51,538 bases of DNA, from contig CAKUJB010000004.1 of NCBI GenBank assembly GCA_934661165.1, positions 1 to 51,538 of the forward strand, in the 5' to 3' direction. The notes under the pieces were generated by a model. The model had not been told where the DNA came from, searched no databases, and was given only the letters and a program-made list of their open reading frames with translations. Below are positions 41,737-50,217 of this stretch, one piece after another. The position numbers and the translations under genes were made by a program. Every line of letters starts with the position of its first letter. The stretch's first letter is position 1. Source of the DNA: an uncultured Microbacteriaceae bacterium. Its GTDB lineage: Bacteria; Actinomycetota; Actinomycetes; Actinomycetales; Microbacteriaceae.

Positions 41737-43860
41737 TCAGGCGAGCGCGTCGCGCAGCAGCCCGGCGATCGCCTCGAGCTGGATGTTCGACTCCGCCATG
41801 ACCTCGTCGTCGGCCCCGTCGAGGGCGCGTGCCGCGAGTCCGGCCTTCGCGCCGATGAGGTCGGCGATGCGCGCGTCGACGGTGTGGGCGGCGATGATCC
41901 GCCATGCCGTGACGGGCATGTCCTGGCCGATGCGGTGGACGCGGTCGATCGCCTGCGTCTGCTCGGCGGAGGTCCAGGACAGCTCTGCGAGGACGACGTT
42001 CGACGCGGCCTGCAGGTTGAGGCCGACGCCCGCGGCGAGCAGCGAGCAGACGACGACCTCGACCGCCGGGTCGTTCGTGAAGGCGTCGATCGCCTCCTGG
42101 CGGGCCTTCGCGGTCTGGTCGCCGCGGATCGACACCGAGCGGACCCCGAGCTTCGCGAGCTGGTTCTCGACGGTGTCCATGACGTCGATGTGCTTCGCGA
42201 AGAACACGACCTTGCCGACCGAGCGCGCGAGGTTCGCCGTGTAGTCCGCCGCGAGCGTCGCCTTGCCCTGGCCGATGCGCCGGACCATCGTGAAGACGTT
42301 GTCCCCGCCGGAGGCGCCCTTCGACTCCTCCAGCTCGGCGTGCGCGACGACCCGGATGAGGTCCTCGCGCGCCGCATCGGGGCGCAGCGCCTCGAGCCGC
42401 CGATACCGGTCGAGCAGCCGCGCGGTGAGCGCGGCCTCCGCGGCCCGGATCGAGCCGCCGAGCTCGTCGTCGAGCTCGACCGGGATGTCGGCGATCCGCC
42501 GTGCGGGGATGTCGGCGGCGACGTCGACCTTGCGGCGTCGGACGATGCCGAGATCGATGACCGCCTGCCGCGCCGCGGGGAAGAATCCCGGGTCGAGCGG
42601 CGTGAGGCCGGTCGCCTCGAGCTCGGCGAGGAGCTCCGGCGAGGGCTTCTGTCCGCCGTGACGGTCCTCGACGAGCCAGCCGAGGTAGAGCCAGATCGCC
42701 CGGAAGTCCTCGATCGTGTTGATGAGCGGCGTACCCGTCAGCGCGACGAACAGCGCGCGCGGGTTCGCGAGCCGGATGCTGCGGGACAGCGCGAGCACGT
42801 GCTTCGAGCGCTCGGACTTGAGGTTCTTGATGAAGTGCGCCTCGTCGACGACCATGCCCTTGAAGCCGAAGCGGCCGAGCCAGCCCACGTGCCGGTCGAG
42901 GATCTCGTAGTTGACGACGATGACGTCCGCGAAGGCATCGATGTCGTCGCCGTCGCCGTGCACGACCGAGACCCGACGGCTCGGGATCCAGCGCGCGACC
43001 TCGCGGGCCCAGTTCGTCTTCACGACGTTCGGCACGACGGCGACGAGCGGGAAGGCGCCGGCGGCCTGGGCGCCGAGCAGCGCCTGGGCCGTCTTGCCGA
43101 GGCCGGGCTCGTCGGCGAGCAGGAAGGTGCGGTGCCCCTGCCGGACGCTCTCGATGAAGCGCGACTGGTGCGGCATGAGCTCGAGGTCGCCCGCCGCCTT
43201 GAGGGAGCCGGGGGGCGGGAGCTCCATCGAGGCCGCGGCGCCGCCGGCACCGATCTCGAAGGAGCGGAAGAGGGGCTCGATGAGCTCCCAGTTCGCGAGC
43301 CGACCCGTCACCGCGGGCTTCGGCACGAGCGCCCCGAGGTCGGGGGCGAGGAACGGGTTCGCCATCTGCATCTGGCGCACGGAGGCGGGCACGACCTGCT
43401 TCGCCGCCTGCGCGTCGACCTGCTTCGGCTCTTCGACGATGAGCAGCTCGTCGGGGGCGAGCTCGACACCCGCGTCGAGGAGCATCTGGCGCCGCAGCGC
43501 CTTCGCGGCCGGCGTGATCGGCGCGTCCGGCCCGAGGAGTCCCATGAGGCTCGTGTCGCGCGCCGCCGTCTTGGCGAGGATGCCGGCGAGCCCGTCGAGC
43601 CGCTTCTGCTCGCCCTGGCGGTCGGCCTCGCTCAGGCTCGGGTCCTGCTTGACCCGCTCCTTCTCCTCCCGGAGCAGGAGCGCCGCGACCTGGAACCGCG
43701 TGCGGCTCGTCGGCTTGAGCGGGCCCTTCTGCACGGCCGACTCGACCTCGCGCGCGGCGCGGGCGAGGATGGGGATGACGCCGACCTCGTCGCCGGGTCG
43801 GGTGCGTCGTCGAGTCGACTGTCCGCGGGACTTCGCCGTCTGCTCGGCCGTGGGTGCCAC
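41737..43860 (-). CDS. SNF2-family DEAH-box helicase
   Basis: A 707-residue SWI2/SNF2 ATPase. After a basic, polar N-terminal region (about 1-225), motif I is LADEPGLGKTAQ (near 245), then motif II DEAH (near 338), TGTPLINTIEDF (motif III) and, in the C-terminal domain, VVCSLLAAGVGLNLQAASNVVLAELSWTSAEQTQAIDRVHRIGQ (motifs V and VI). There is no SWIM domain. GTG at 43860 has GGAG about 8 nt upstream. DNA translocation in repair or transcription is the family role; the client here is unknown. No restriction or defence genes adjoin it. Confidence 0.9.
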   Translation of the reverse strand: MAPTAEQTAKSRGQSTRRRTRPGDEVGVIPILARAAREVESAVQKGPLKPTSRTRFQVAALLLREEKERVKQDPSLSEADRQGEQKRLDGLAGILAKTAARDTSLMGLLGPDAPITPAAKALRRQMLLDAGVELAPDELLIVEEPKQVDAQAAKQVVPASVRQMQMANPFLAPDLGALVPKPAVTGRLANWELIEPLFRSFEIGAGGAAASMELPPPGSLKAAGDLELMPHQSRFIESVRQGHRTFLLADEPGLGKTAQALLGAQAAGAFPLVAVVPNVVKTNWAREVARWIPSRRVSVVHGDGDDIDAFADVIVVNYEILDRHVGWLGRFGFKGMVVDEAHFIKNLKSERSKHVLALSRSIRLANPRALFVALTGTPLINTIEDFRAIWLYLGWLVEDRHGGQKPSPELLAELEATGLTPLDPGFFPAARQAVIDLGIVRRRKVDVAADIPARRIADIPVELDDELGGSIRAAEAALTARLLDRYRRLEALRPDAAREDLIRVVAHAELEESKGASGGDNVFTMVRRIGQGKATLAADYTANLARSVGKVVFFAKHIDVMDTVENQLAKLGVRSVSIRGDQTAKARQEAIDAFTNDPAVEVVVCSLLAAGVGLNLQAASNVVLAELSWTSAEQTQAIDRVHRIGQDMPVTAWRIIAAHTVDARIADLIGAKAGLAARALDGADDEVMAESNIQLEAIAGLLRDALA

Positions 43861-44014
43861 TGCTGATCTCCGGATGCCGCTGTCGCGGCGTAGCTGATGA
43901 GGGTGCTGCGATCGGGCCGCGTCGGCACCGATCCGCGTGCGGCCTCGGACCAGACCCGTAAGAGCGAACCTCCGGTGGTCACGCGGTCAGCACGTTGCGA
44001 GCATTCTAGCCCAC

Positions 44015-44020
44015 TACGCT
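44015..44020 (+). promoter_or_regulatory. -10 hexamer of the M20 peptidase gene
   Basis: TACGCT, 7 nt before the GTG at 44028. The spacer is CGGGGAG, so a leaderless start or a very short leader is likely. Confidence 0.5.
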
Positions 44021-44027
44021 CGGGGAG

Positions 44028-45362
44028 GTGAGCGATGACGCCGCGATCGAGCGATTCCGGGGCCTGCTGCGCATCCCCACCGTCTCCCGTGCCGAGGCCG
44101 ACGAGACCGACTGGCGTGCATTCGAGCGATTCCGGGAGGCGCTCGCCGCCGCCTACCCCGCGATCCACGCCGCGGCCGAACGGGAGCTCGTCGCGGGGCA
44201 CACGATGCTCTGGCGCTGGCCTGGCGCAGCGCCGTCGCAGCCGCCCGTCGTCCTCATGGCGCACCAGGACGTCGTCGACCCCGGGCGGCTCGCGGACTGG
44301 CGGCAGCCGGCGTTCGGCGCGGAGCTCGTCGAGCACGAGGGTGCCGCGACGATCTGGGGCCGCGGCACGATCGACGACAAGGGCTCCCTCGTCGGGCTCC
44401 TCGAGGCCGCCGAGGCGCTCGCCGCCGGGGGCTTCCGGCCGCGGCGCGACGTGTGGTTCGTCTTCGGCCACGACGAGGAGACGCACGGCACCGGCGCGGC
44501 CGCCGCCGCGGCGCTCCTCGCGCAGCGGCGCGTCGTGCCCGAGCTCGTCCTCGACGAGGGCGGCGCGATCGTCGGCGGCTTCCTGCCGGGCGTCGACGCG
44601 CGGCTCGCGGCGATCGGGATCACCGAGAAGGGCGTCGCGAACTTCCGCCTCACCGTGACCGGGCAGGGCGGCCACTCCTCCGCACCGCCGCGCGACTCGG
44701 CGATCTTCCGGCTGGCCCGAGCCGTCGCCCGGATCCAGCGGCGCCCCTTCCCCGCGAGGCTCACCGCGGCCTCCCAAGGCATGTTTCGGGCCGCGGGGGC
44801 TGGTTCCCGCGGCGTCCTGCCGTGGCTCTACCGCGGCGTCGCGTGGAGCGCGCCGCTGCTGCGCCGGGCCCTGCAGTCGAAGCCGGAGGGTGCCGCGATG
44901 ACCCGCACGACCGTCGTCGCGACGCGGATCTCCGGCGGCCACGCCCTCAACGCCGTGCCGGAGCGCGCCGAGGCGATCCTGAATGCGCGGATCCTCGCGG
45001 GCGAGTCGCTCGCCGGCACCCTCGATCGCCTCCGTGCCGCGACCGGCGACGCCGGTGTCGAGGTCGAGCTCGTCTCCGGCTGGGAGCCGGCGCCGATCGC
45101 CCCGACCGACGGGCCGGGCTGGGACCGCCTCGTGTCGACGATCGCCGAGGTCTTCCCCGACGTCGTGCCGACCCCGTACGGGCAGACCGGCGCGACGGAC
45201 TCGAGGTCGTTCGCGATCCTCACCCCGGCCGTCTACCGCTTCACACCGTTCGACCTGTCGGACGCGGAGCGCGCGGCGCTGCACGCGGTCGACGAGCGCA
45301 TCCGCGTCGATGCCTGGCTCGCCGGGATCGCCTTCTACCGCGCATTCCTCGCCGGCTGCTGA
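44028..45362 (+). CDS. M20/M25/M40 family metallopeptidase (PM20D1-like)
   Basis: Zinc-dependent amino-acid or peptide hydrolase, 444 residues. Metal ligands and catalytic residues are visible: H79 and D81 in LMAHQDVVD, D116 in WGRGTIDDKGS, the Glu-Glu pair in GHDEETHGTG, and the following Asp in LVLDEGG. The dimerisation domain begins at NFRLTVTGQGGHSSAPP, and the last motif (TPYGQTGATDSRSF) precedes the final region. The GTG start is set by the TACGCT -10. It ends opposite the GlcD-like gene, separated by a hairpin. It may hydrolyse N-acyl amino acids, as PM20D1 does; that is inference. Confidence 0.9.
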   Translation: MSDDAAIERFRGLLRIPTVSRAEADETDWRAFERFREALAAAYPAIHAAAERELVAGHTMLWRWPGAAPSQPPVVLMAHQDVVDPGRLADWRQPAFGAELVEHEGAATIWGRGTIDDKGSLVGLLEAAEALAAGGFRPRRDVWFVFGHDEETHGTGAAAAAALLAQRRVVPELVLDEGGAIVGGFLPGVDARLAAIGITEKGVANFRLTVTGQGGHSSAPPRDSAIFRLARAVARIQRRPFPARLTAASQGMFRAAGAGSRGVLPWLYRGVAWSAPLLRRALQSKPEGAAMTRTTVVATRISGGHALNAVPERAEAILNARILAGESLAGTLDRLRAATGDAGVEVELVSGWEPAPIAPTDGPGWDRLVSTIAEVFPDVVPTPYGQTGATDSRSFAILTPAVYRFTPFDLSDAERAALHAVDERIRVDAWLAGIAFYRAFLAGC

Positions 45363-45379
45363 CCCGCAGCAGTCCCCCG

Positions 45380-45404
45380 CCTGGCGCCGGAAACCGGCGC
45401 GAGG
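45380..45404. terminator. Bidirectional terminator hairpin between convergent genes
   Basis: GCGCCGG (45384-45390) and CCGGCGC (45394-45400) form a perfect stem with an AAA loop; CCT (45380-45382) and AGG (45402-45404) extend it past one mismatch. It fills the 43-bp space between two stop codons. Confidence 0.65.
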
Positions 45405-45405
45405 C

Positions 45406-46776
45406 TCAGAACTTGCGGCCGGGGTTGAGGATGCCGTTCGGGTCGAAGGCGGCCTTGAGGGCGCGCTGCAGCTCGAGGCGGCGGGGGTCGAACTGCGTGC
45501 GGACGGCCTCGAGCTTCTCGACGCCGACGCCGTGCTCGCCGGTCACGGTGCCCTCGAACTCGGCGGCGAGCTCGAGCATGAAGTCGAGCACCTGCTGGGC
45601 CTGCGGCTCCTCGCCGGGCTGGTGGAAGACGACGGGATGGAGGTTGCCGTCGCCGACGTGGCCGCTGATCGACACCTCGACGCCGGCCTCGGCCGCGAAG
45701 GCGAGGACCTGCTCGCCGAACTCGCGCAGCAGCGAGCGCGGGATGGCGGCGTCGGAGTGGAGGTGGCCGGGCCGGTACGCGTTCGTCGCGGGGTTGAGGA
45801 GTCGACGGGCCTTGAGCAGGCGCTCGGTGTCGGCGGGCGTCGCGGCGCGCTGAATCGTGAGCGCGCCGTTCGCGCGGAACGCGGCCTCGAAGCCGTCGAG
45901 ATCCTCCTCCGCACCGATGTGCTCGTCGGTCACGGCGACGAGCCACGCCTCGGCGTCCGCCGGGAGGTCGACCTCCGCGGAGAACTCGCGGAGCGCCCTG
46001 ATCGCGAGCCCGTCGATGAGCTCGAGCGTCGACGGCAGCCGCCGGCCGCTTGCGACCGCGTTCGCGGCGTCGAGTGCGTCGCCGAGGCTCGCGAACGTCG
46101 CGGTCACGGCGAGCGGGGGCCCCGGCGCGGGACGCAGCGCGAGCGTCACCTCGGTGACGACGGCGAGCGTCCCCTCCGAGCCGATGATGAGGTCGGTGAT
46201 GTCGAGCCCGGACACGTCCTTCGCCGTGCGGGCGCGCGTCGTCATGATCGAGCCGTCGGCGAGGACGATCTCGAGCGAGCGCACCGAGTCCCGCGTGACG
46301 CCGTACTTGATGCAGCGCATGCCGCCCGCATTCGTCGCGACGGAGCCGCCGATCGAGGCCATCTCGACCGAGCCGGGGTCCGGCGGGTAGAAGAGCCCCT
46401 GCGCGGCGACCTTGTGCTGCAGCTCCTCGATGAGCACGCCCGGCTGCACGACGGCGATGCGCTCGAGCCCGTCGATGATCTCGATGCGGCGCATGCCGGA
46501 GAGGTCGAGGAGGATCGCGCCCGCGATCGCGTTCGAGGCGCCCGTGACGGAGCTCCGCGAGCCCTGCGGCACGACGGGGGTGCGCGTCTCGTTCGCGATG
46601 ACGAGCACCTTCGAGACCTCCTCGGCGCTGCGGACCTTGACGAGCGCGAGTGCGTCGGGCGACCACGGCTCCTGGCTCTGGTCCCGTGAGTGCTCGACGA
46701 CGACCGCGCGGTCGGTGACGACCGCCCCCTTCGGGAGCGCGAGGGTCAGGCGATCGAGGACGGCGTCGGTGGTCAC
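45406..46776 (-). CDS. FAD-linked oxidase (GlcD / D-lactate dehydrogenase type)
   Basis: Flavoprotein oxidising a 2-hydroxy acid such as glycolate or D-lactate, 456 residues. The PCMH-type FAD-binding domain (about 35-215) includes PVVPQGSRSSVTGASNA, PGSVEMASIGGSVATNAGGMRCIKYG and IIGSEGTLAVVTEVTL. The C-terminal FAD-oxidase domain has GHVGDGNLHPVVFH with metal-binding histidines, EGTVTGEHGVGVEK, and a terminal FDPNGILNPGRKF. It has no GlpC/GlcF-type Fe-S partner nearby. GTG at 46776 follows TAGGCT by 6 nt, the TAG being the ribF stop. The substrate assignment is by family. Confidence 0.92.
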   Translation of the reverse strand: MTTDAVLDRLTLALPKGAVVTDRAVVVEHSRDQSQEPWSPDALALVKVRSAEEVSKVLVIANETRTPVVPQGSRSSVTGASNAIAGAILLDLSGMRRIEIIDGLERIAVVQPGVLIEELQHKVAAQGLFYPPDPGSVEMASIGGSVATNAGGMRCIKYGVTRDSVRSLEIVLADGSIMTTRARTAKDVSGLDITDLIIGSEGTLAVVTEVTLALRPAPGPPLAVTATFASLGDALDAANAVASGRRLPSTLELIDGLAIRALREFSAEVDLPADAEAWLVAVTDEHIGAEEDLDGFEAAFRANGALTIQRAATPADTERLLKARRLLNPATNAYRPGHLHSDAAIPRSLLREFGEQVLAFAAEAGVEVSISGHVGDGNLHPVVFHQPGEEPQAQQVLDFMLELAAEFEGTVTGEHGVGVEKLEAVRTQFDPRRLELQRALKAAFDPNGILNPGRKF

Positions 46777-46782
46777 CCGACG

Positions 46783-46788
46783 AGCCTA
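46783..46788 (-). promoter_or_regulatory. -10 hexamer of the GlcD-like gene built on the ribF stop codon
   Basis: TAGGCT, 6 nt before the GTG at 46776. TAG (46788-46786) terminates ribF, and both genes share a frame. Confidence 0.55.
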
Positions 46789-47727
46789 CTCAGCGGGCGG
46801 AGCCCCGAGGATCTCGCGCGTGCGGACGACATCGGCGCGCATCGCGTCGATGAGCGCCTCGACCCCGTCGAAGCGCTCGATGCCGCGCAGCCGCTCGACG
46901 AACTCGACGGCGATCCGGTGCCCGTACAGGTCGAGGTCGGCATCCAGGAGGTGTGCCTCGACCCGTCGGTCGGCGACGTCGCCGAACGTGGGGTTGTCAC
47001 TCACCGAGATGGCGGCGGGATGGCGGCGGCCGTCGGCTGTCGCCCAGCCCGCGTACACGCCGTCGGCCGGCACGACGTCGAACTCGCCGAGCTCGAGGTT
47101 CGCGGTCGGGAAGCCGAGCTCGCGACCGCGGGACTCCCCGTGCACGACGACGCCGACGACGACGGGCGGCGCGCCGAGGAGCTCGGCGGCGCCACTGACG
47201 TCCCCCGCGAGGATGAGCTCGCGAATGCGCGTCGAGGACGCCCTCGGCTCGGTCGCCGTCCCGACGAGGTCGAGCTCGACGACCTCGAAGCCGTGCTGCT
47301 CGCCGAGCCGCCGCAGCACCTCGACGTCGCCCTCGCCGCGGTGGCCGAAGCGGAAGTCCGAGCCGACGCACACGACCCTGGCGCTCAGCTGTGCCGCGAG
47401 CAGCTCTCGGACGAACTCCTCGGCGGACTCCGCCGCACGGGCCTCGTCGAAGCGCAGCACGACCGCGGTGTCGAGCCCGGTCTCGGCGAGCCGCTCGAGG
47501 CGGGTCGAGAGGCTGAGCAGGCGCTTCGGCGCCGAGTACGGCCGGATGACCTCGTGCGGATTGCGGTGGAAGGTGACGACGATCGACTCGAGCCCGAGCT
47601 CGCGGGCCTTGGCGACCGCGGCGCCGAGCACCGCGCGGTGGCCGATGTGGACGCCGTCGTACTTGCCGATCGAGACGACCGATCCCGAGGAGATGCGCGG
47701 CGGGAACGGCTCCTCGAAGATCCTCAT
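46786..47727 (-). CDS. ribF: Bifunctional riboflavin kinase/FAD synthetase
   Basis: Makes FMN and then FAD from riboflavin. The 313-residue product has the FMN-adenylyltransferase domain first, with IGKYDGVHIGH (residues 20-30), VVTFHRNPHEV and STRIRELI. The riboflavin-kinase domain follows, with GRELGFPTANLEL carrying the PTAN motif and the catalytic Glu in ADLDLYGHRIAVEFVERLR. The ATG at 47727 overlaps the stop of the upstream membrane-protein gene (ATGA). The order truB-ribF is conserved, but two small membrane-protein genes lie between them. ribF ends in the TAG that forms the -10 of the next gene. Confidence 0.96.
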   Translation of the reverse strand: MRIFEEPFPPRISSGSVVSIGKYDGVHIGHRAVLGAAVAKARELGLESIVVTFHRNPHEVIRPYSAPKRLLSLSTRLERLAETGLDTAVVLRFDEARAAESAEEFVRELLAAQLSARVVCVGSDFRFGHRGEGDVEVLRRLGEQHGFEVVELDLVGTATEPRASSTRIRELILAGDVSGAAELLGAPPVVVGVVVHGESRGRELGFPTANLELGEFDVVPADGVYAGWATADGRRHPAAISVSDNPTFGDVADRRVEAHLLDADLDLYGHRIAVEFVERLRGIERFDGVEALIDAMRADVVRTREILGAPPAE

Positions 47728-48164
47728 CGCGAGGTCCGGGTCGCGGCGCTCGGGCGACTGCGCCACAGGTAGAGCAGGCCGAGCACGGGCAGCACGAGCG
47801 GGATGAAGAGGTAGCCGTAGCCGAACCACGACCACACCGAGTCGTCGGGGAAGAGGTCGGGGCGCAGCGCACTCAGGGTGCCGACCGCGAGCACGCCGAT
47901 CATCTCGAAGCCGACGGCGACCCAGGCGACCCGCCGCCACACGGGCGTGCCGACCGCGAGCGCGATCGTCGCGACGATGTACACGACGCCCGCGACGACG
48001 GACAGCGAGTACGCGAGCGGCGCCTCGTCGAACTTCGTGACGAGCTGGAAGACGGAGCGGCCGGTCGCGGCGAGCGCGAGGATGCCGTAGACGACGACGA
48101 GGACGCGTGCGGCGCCGGTCATCCGACGGGCGGGGGTCGGGGTCTGGGTCGTCGTCTCGGTCAC
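47724..48164 (-). CDS. Small integral membrane protein (146 aa)
   Basis: A four-helix membrane protein (about residues 17-37, 47-67, 74-98 and 110-133) with a Thr/Pro-rich N-terminus and an Arg/Ser-rich C-terminus. I do not recognise a characterised family; a WSWFGYGYLFIPLVLPVLGLLYL segment is distinctive. GTG at 48164 is placed by similarity of layout and by TACGCT about 8 nt upstream. Its stop overlaps the ribF start (ATGA), so ribF translation is probably coupled to it. A riboflavin-transport role would be attractive from context, but nothing in the sequence shows it. Confidence 0.75.
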   Translation of the reverse strand: MTETTTQTPTPARRMTGAARVLVVVYGILALAATGRSVFQLVTKFDEAPLAYSLSVVAGVVYIVATIALAVGTPVWRRVAWVAVGFEMIGVLAVGTLSALRPDLFPDDSVWSWFGYGYLFIPLVLPVLGLLYLWRSRPSAATRTSR

Positions 48165-48184
48165 GGTGGTCAAGCGTATTCGGC

Positions 48185-48553
48185 TCAGGCGAGCTGGACG
48201 ACCCAGATCGTGTGCATCCGGAGCATCATGACCGCGATCGCCATGGCGGCGACGGCGAGGATGAGCGAGGCCCAGCGGCTGCGCTCGATGAGGGCCCACA
48301 CGATCGCGGCGGGCGGGATGACGAGCGCGGTGCCGAGATACATCCAGAACTCGAGGAGGCTGCCGGTCGGCTCGTTGCCGACATTCGGCGCGACGATCGC
48401 GACGACGGCCTGCGCGACGAGCACGAGCTCGATGAGCGCGACGCCCCCGACCATGAGATCGTTCGGCCCCTGCCGCGCGATCGCGAAGCCGATGCAGGTG
48501 AGTCCGACGATGAGGCCCAGGATGATCTGCGCCCAGGTGAACCATTCGATCAC
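48185..48553 (-). CDS. Small integral membrane protein (122 aa)
   Basis: A four-helix membrane protein (about residues 7-26, 33-57, 68-92 and 95-115) with few charged residues. No characterised family is recognised. GTG at 48553 overlaps the truB stop (GTGA), so it is translated from the truB message. It ends 20 bp before the next membrane-protein start. Its function is unknown. Confidence 0.75.
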   Translation of the reverse strand: MIEWFTWAQIILGLIVGLTCIGFAIARQGPNDLMVGGVALIELVLVAQAVVAIVAPNVGNEPTGSLLEFWMYLGTALVIPPAAIVWALIERSRWASLILAVAAMAIAVMMLRMHTIWVVQLA

Positions 48554-49476
48554 GAGACACCATCCTGCACCGGGAAGTTCGTGAGCACCTTGGTGCGCCC
48601 CCGTTCGATCGCGATGAGCCCCACGAGTCGGCCGTCCGGGTCGAGCGCCGCGACGATGTCCGCGTCCGCGGCATCGACCTCGAGTCGCTTGCCGTTCGCG
48701 AGGTCGGCGGCCTGCGCGGCATCGAGCGAGAGGGTCGCGAACAGCCGCGCGGCGACTTCGGCCGGGTGTCGGAGATGAATGCGCGCCGGTGCGCCCGCCT
48801 CGTCCCGCGCTCGCCACTCGGGCACCGGCTCCGCCTCGTCGATCGAGAAGGGCCCGATCGCGGTCCGGCGCAGCCGTATGAGGTGCCCGCCGACGCCGAG
48901 GCCCTCGCCGAGGTCGCGCGCGAGCGCCCGGATGTACGTGCCCGAGGAGCAGTGCACGCGCACGTCGAGGTCGATGCGCGGGCCGGCACGCCGACTGTCG
49001 AGGAGGTCGAAGGCGTGGATCGTCACGGGCCGCGCCGCGAGCTCGACGGTCTCTCCCTCGCGGACGCGCTGATGGGCGCGCACGCCGTCGACCTTGATGG
49101 CGCTCACGGCGCTCGGGCGCTGCGAGATGTCGCCCGCGAGGGCCGCGATGCCGGCGGCGATCGCCGCGTCGGTCACGCCCGAGGCATCGGCGGCGGCGAT
49201 GCGCTCGCCGTCCGCGTCGTCGCTCGTCGTCGCCTCGCCGAGCCGTATCGTCGCCTCGTACACCTTGTCGAGCCCGACGAGGTGCGTGAGCAGCCGCGTC
49301 GACGGGCCGACGCCGAGCAGGAGGAGACCGGTCGCCATGGGGTCGAGCGTGCCGGCGTGGCCGACCTTCTTCGTCCCCAGCGCCCGACGCAGCCTCGCGA
49401 CGGCGTCGTGGGAGGTGATGCCACCGGGCTTGTCGAGCAGCGCGATGCCGCCGTGCGTCGTCGTGCCCTCGCCCAC
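48550..49476 (-). CDS. truB: tRNA pseudouridine(55) synthase
   Basis: Converts U55 of tRNAs to pseudouridine. The 308-residue product has KVGHAGTLDPMATGLL with the catalytic D45, the KVYEATIRLGEATTSDDADG segment, and VHCSSGTYIRALARDLG. The C-terminal part (residues 230-308) includes the actinobacterial TruB extension. GTG at 49476 has TAGCCT 6 nt upstream, with TAG being the stop of the upstream gene. In most Actinobacteria rbfA precedes truB; here a hydrolase and an unknown gene do. Confidence 0.95.
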   Translation of the reverse strand: MGEGTTTHGGIALLDKPGGITSHDAVARLRRALGTKKVGHAGTLDPMATGLLLLGVGPSTRLLTHLVGLDKVYEATIRLGEATTSDDADGERIAAADASGVTDAAIAAGIAALAGDISQRPSAVSAIKVDGVRAHQRVREGETVELAARPVTIHAFDLLDSRRAGPRIDLDVRVHCSSGTYIRALARDLGEGLGVGGHLIRLRRTAIGPFSIDEAEPVPEWRARDEAGAPARIHLRHPAEVAARLFATLSLDAAQAADLANGKRLEVDAADADIVAALDPDGRLVGLIAIERGRTKVLTNFPVQDGVS

Positions 49477-49482
49477 CGTGCC

Positions 49483-49488
49483 AGGCTA
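49483..49488 (-). promoter_or_regulatory. -10 hexamer of truB built on the upstream stop codon
   Basis: TAGCCT, 6 nt before the truB GTG. TAG (49488-49486) ends the upstream gene, and the frames agree. Confidence 0.55.
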
Positions 49489-50217
49489 GCCCGCCGCGGT
49501 CGAAGGGCGGCGCACGCCCGGCTCGAGCCGGGCGGTCGCGATGATCCGGTCGAAGAGGCCGAGCATCTCATCGGCGATGTCGACGAGGGGCGTGTCGAAG
49601 AACACGTCGATGAGCTCGCGAGTCCCCGGAATGGGGATCCAGTACTGCGTGAGCAGTCTGGGTGTCGACGGCACGAGGTCGACGGCGCCGGTACCGGCAT
49701 CGATGAGCGAGCCCGGTGCGCGGCGGATCCGATGCTGCCGCAGGGCGGTCGCGCCGAGCGCGCGCACCCGGCGCAGCACCCGGTCATCGTCGGCATCGAG
49801 GGCATTGACGATCGCGGTCGCGCGCTCGAGGTCGTCGATCACCGTGGCCGGGTCGCCGCCGAGCGGGTCCCCCGTGTCCATCCGGAAGGGCTCGAAGGTG
49901 ATGAGGACGCACGGCAACGGCGTCTCGGGGTCGAGGCGCAGGCCGACCTGCAGCTCCGTCGCGCCGCCACCGCGCAGCAGCCGTGTGCTGCGCAGGAGCT
50001 CGGCCCGGATCCGGCCGCGGAGCGCGTCCGCCTCGACCGCTGACGCCTCGGGCCCGGTCGCGACGGCGGCGAGCGCCTGCGCGACCGCACCGCAGTCGCG
50101 TCGGACGGCGGCGGCCGACGCGAGCAGCTCGACCCGCCGCCACTCCCCCGGCGGGTCGAGTCGGAGACGGGCCGACCCCTGCGGGTGCGGGGCGCCGGCA
50201 GCGGCGAGCGGGCTCAT
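49486..50217 (-). CDS. Protein of unknown function paired with a coiled-coil hydrolase
   Basis: No family is recognised. The 243-residue product has an Ala/Arg-rich helical first half and a second half (from about LQVGLRLDPETPLPCVLITFEPFRMD) of mixed strands and helices. It ends with YWIPIPGTRELIDVFFDTPLVDIADEMLGLFDRIIATARLE, a pattern reminiscent of secretion-associated proteins that end in a strand plus amphipathic helix. There is no signal peptide or membrane helix. The ATG at 50217 overlaps the stop of the hydrolase gene (ATGA); an ATG at 50226 is possible. The tight coupling argues that the two products work together. Confidence 0.7.
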   Translation of the reverse strand: MSPLAAAGAPHPQGSARLRLDPPGEWRRVELLASAAAVRRDCGAVAQALAAVATGPEASAVEADALRGRIRAELLRSTRLLRGGGATELQVGLRLDPETPLPCVLITFEPFRMDTGDPLGGDPATVIDDLERATAIVNALDADDDRVLRRVRALGATALRQHRIRRAPGSLIDAGTGAVDLVPSTPRLLTQYWIPIPGTRELIDVFFDTPLVDIADEMLGLFDRIIATARLEPGVRRPSTAAG

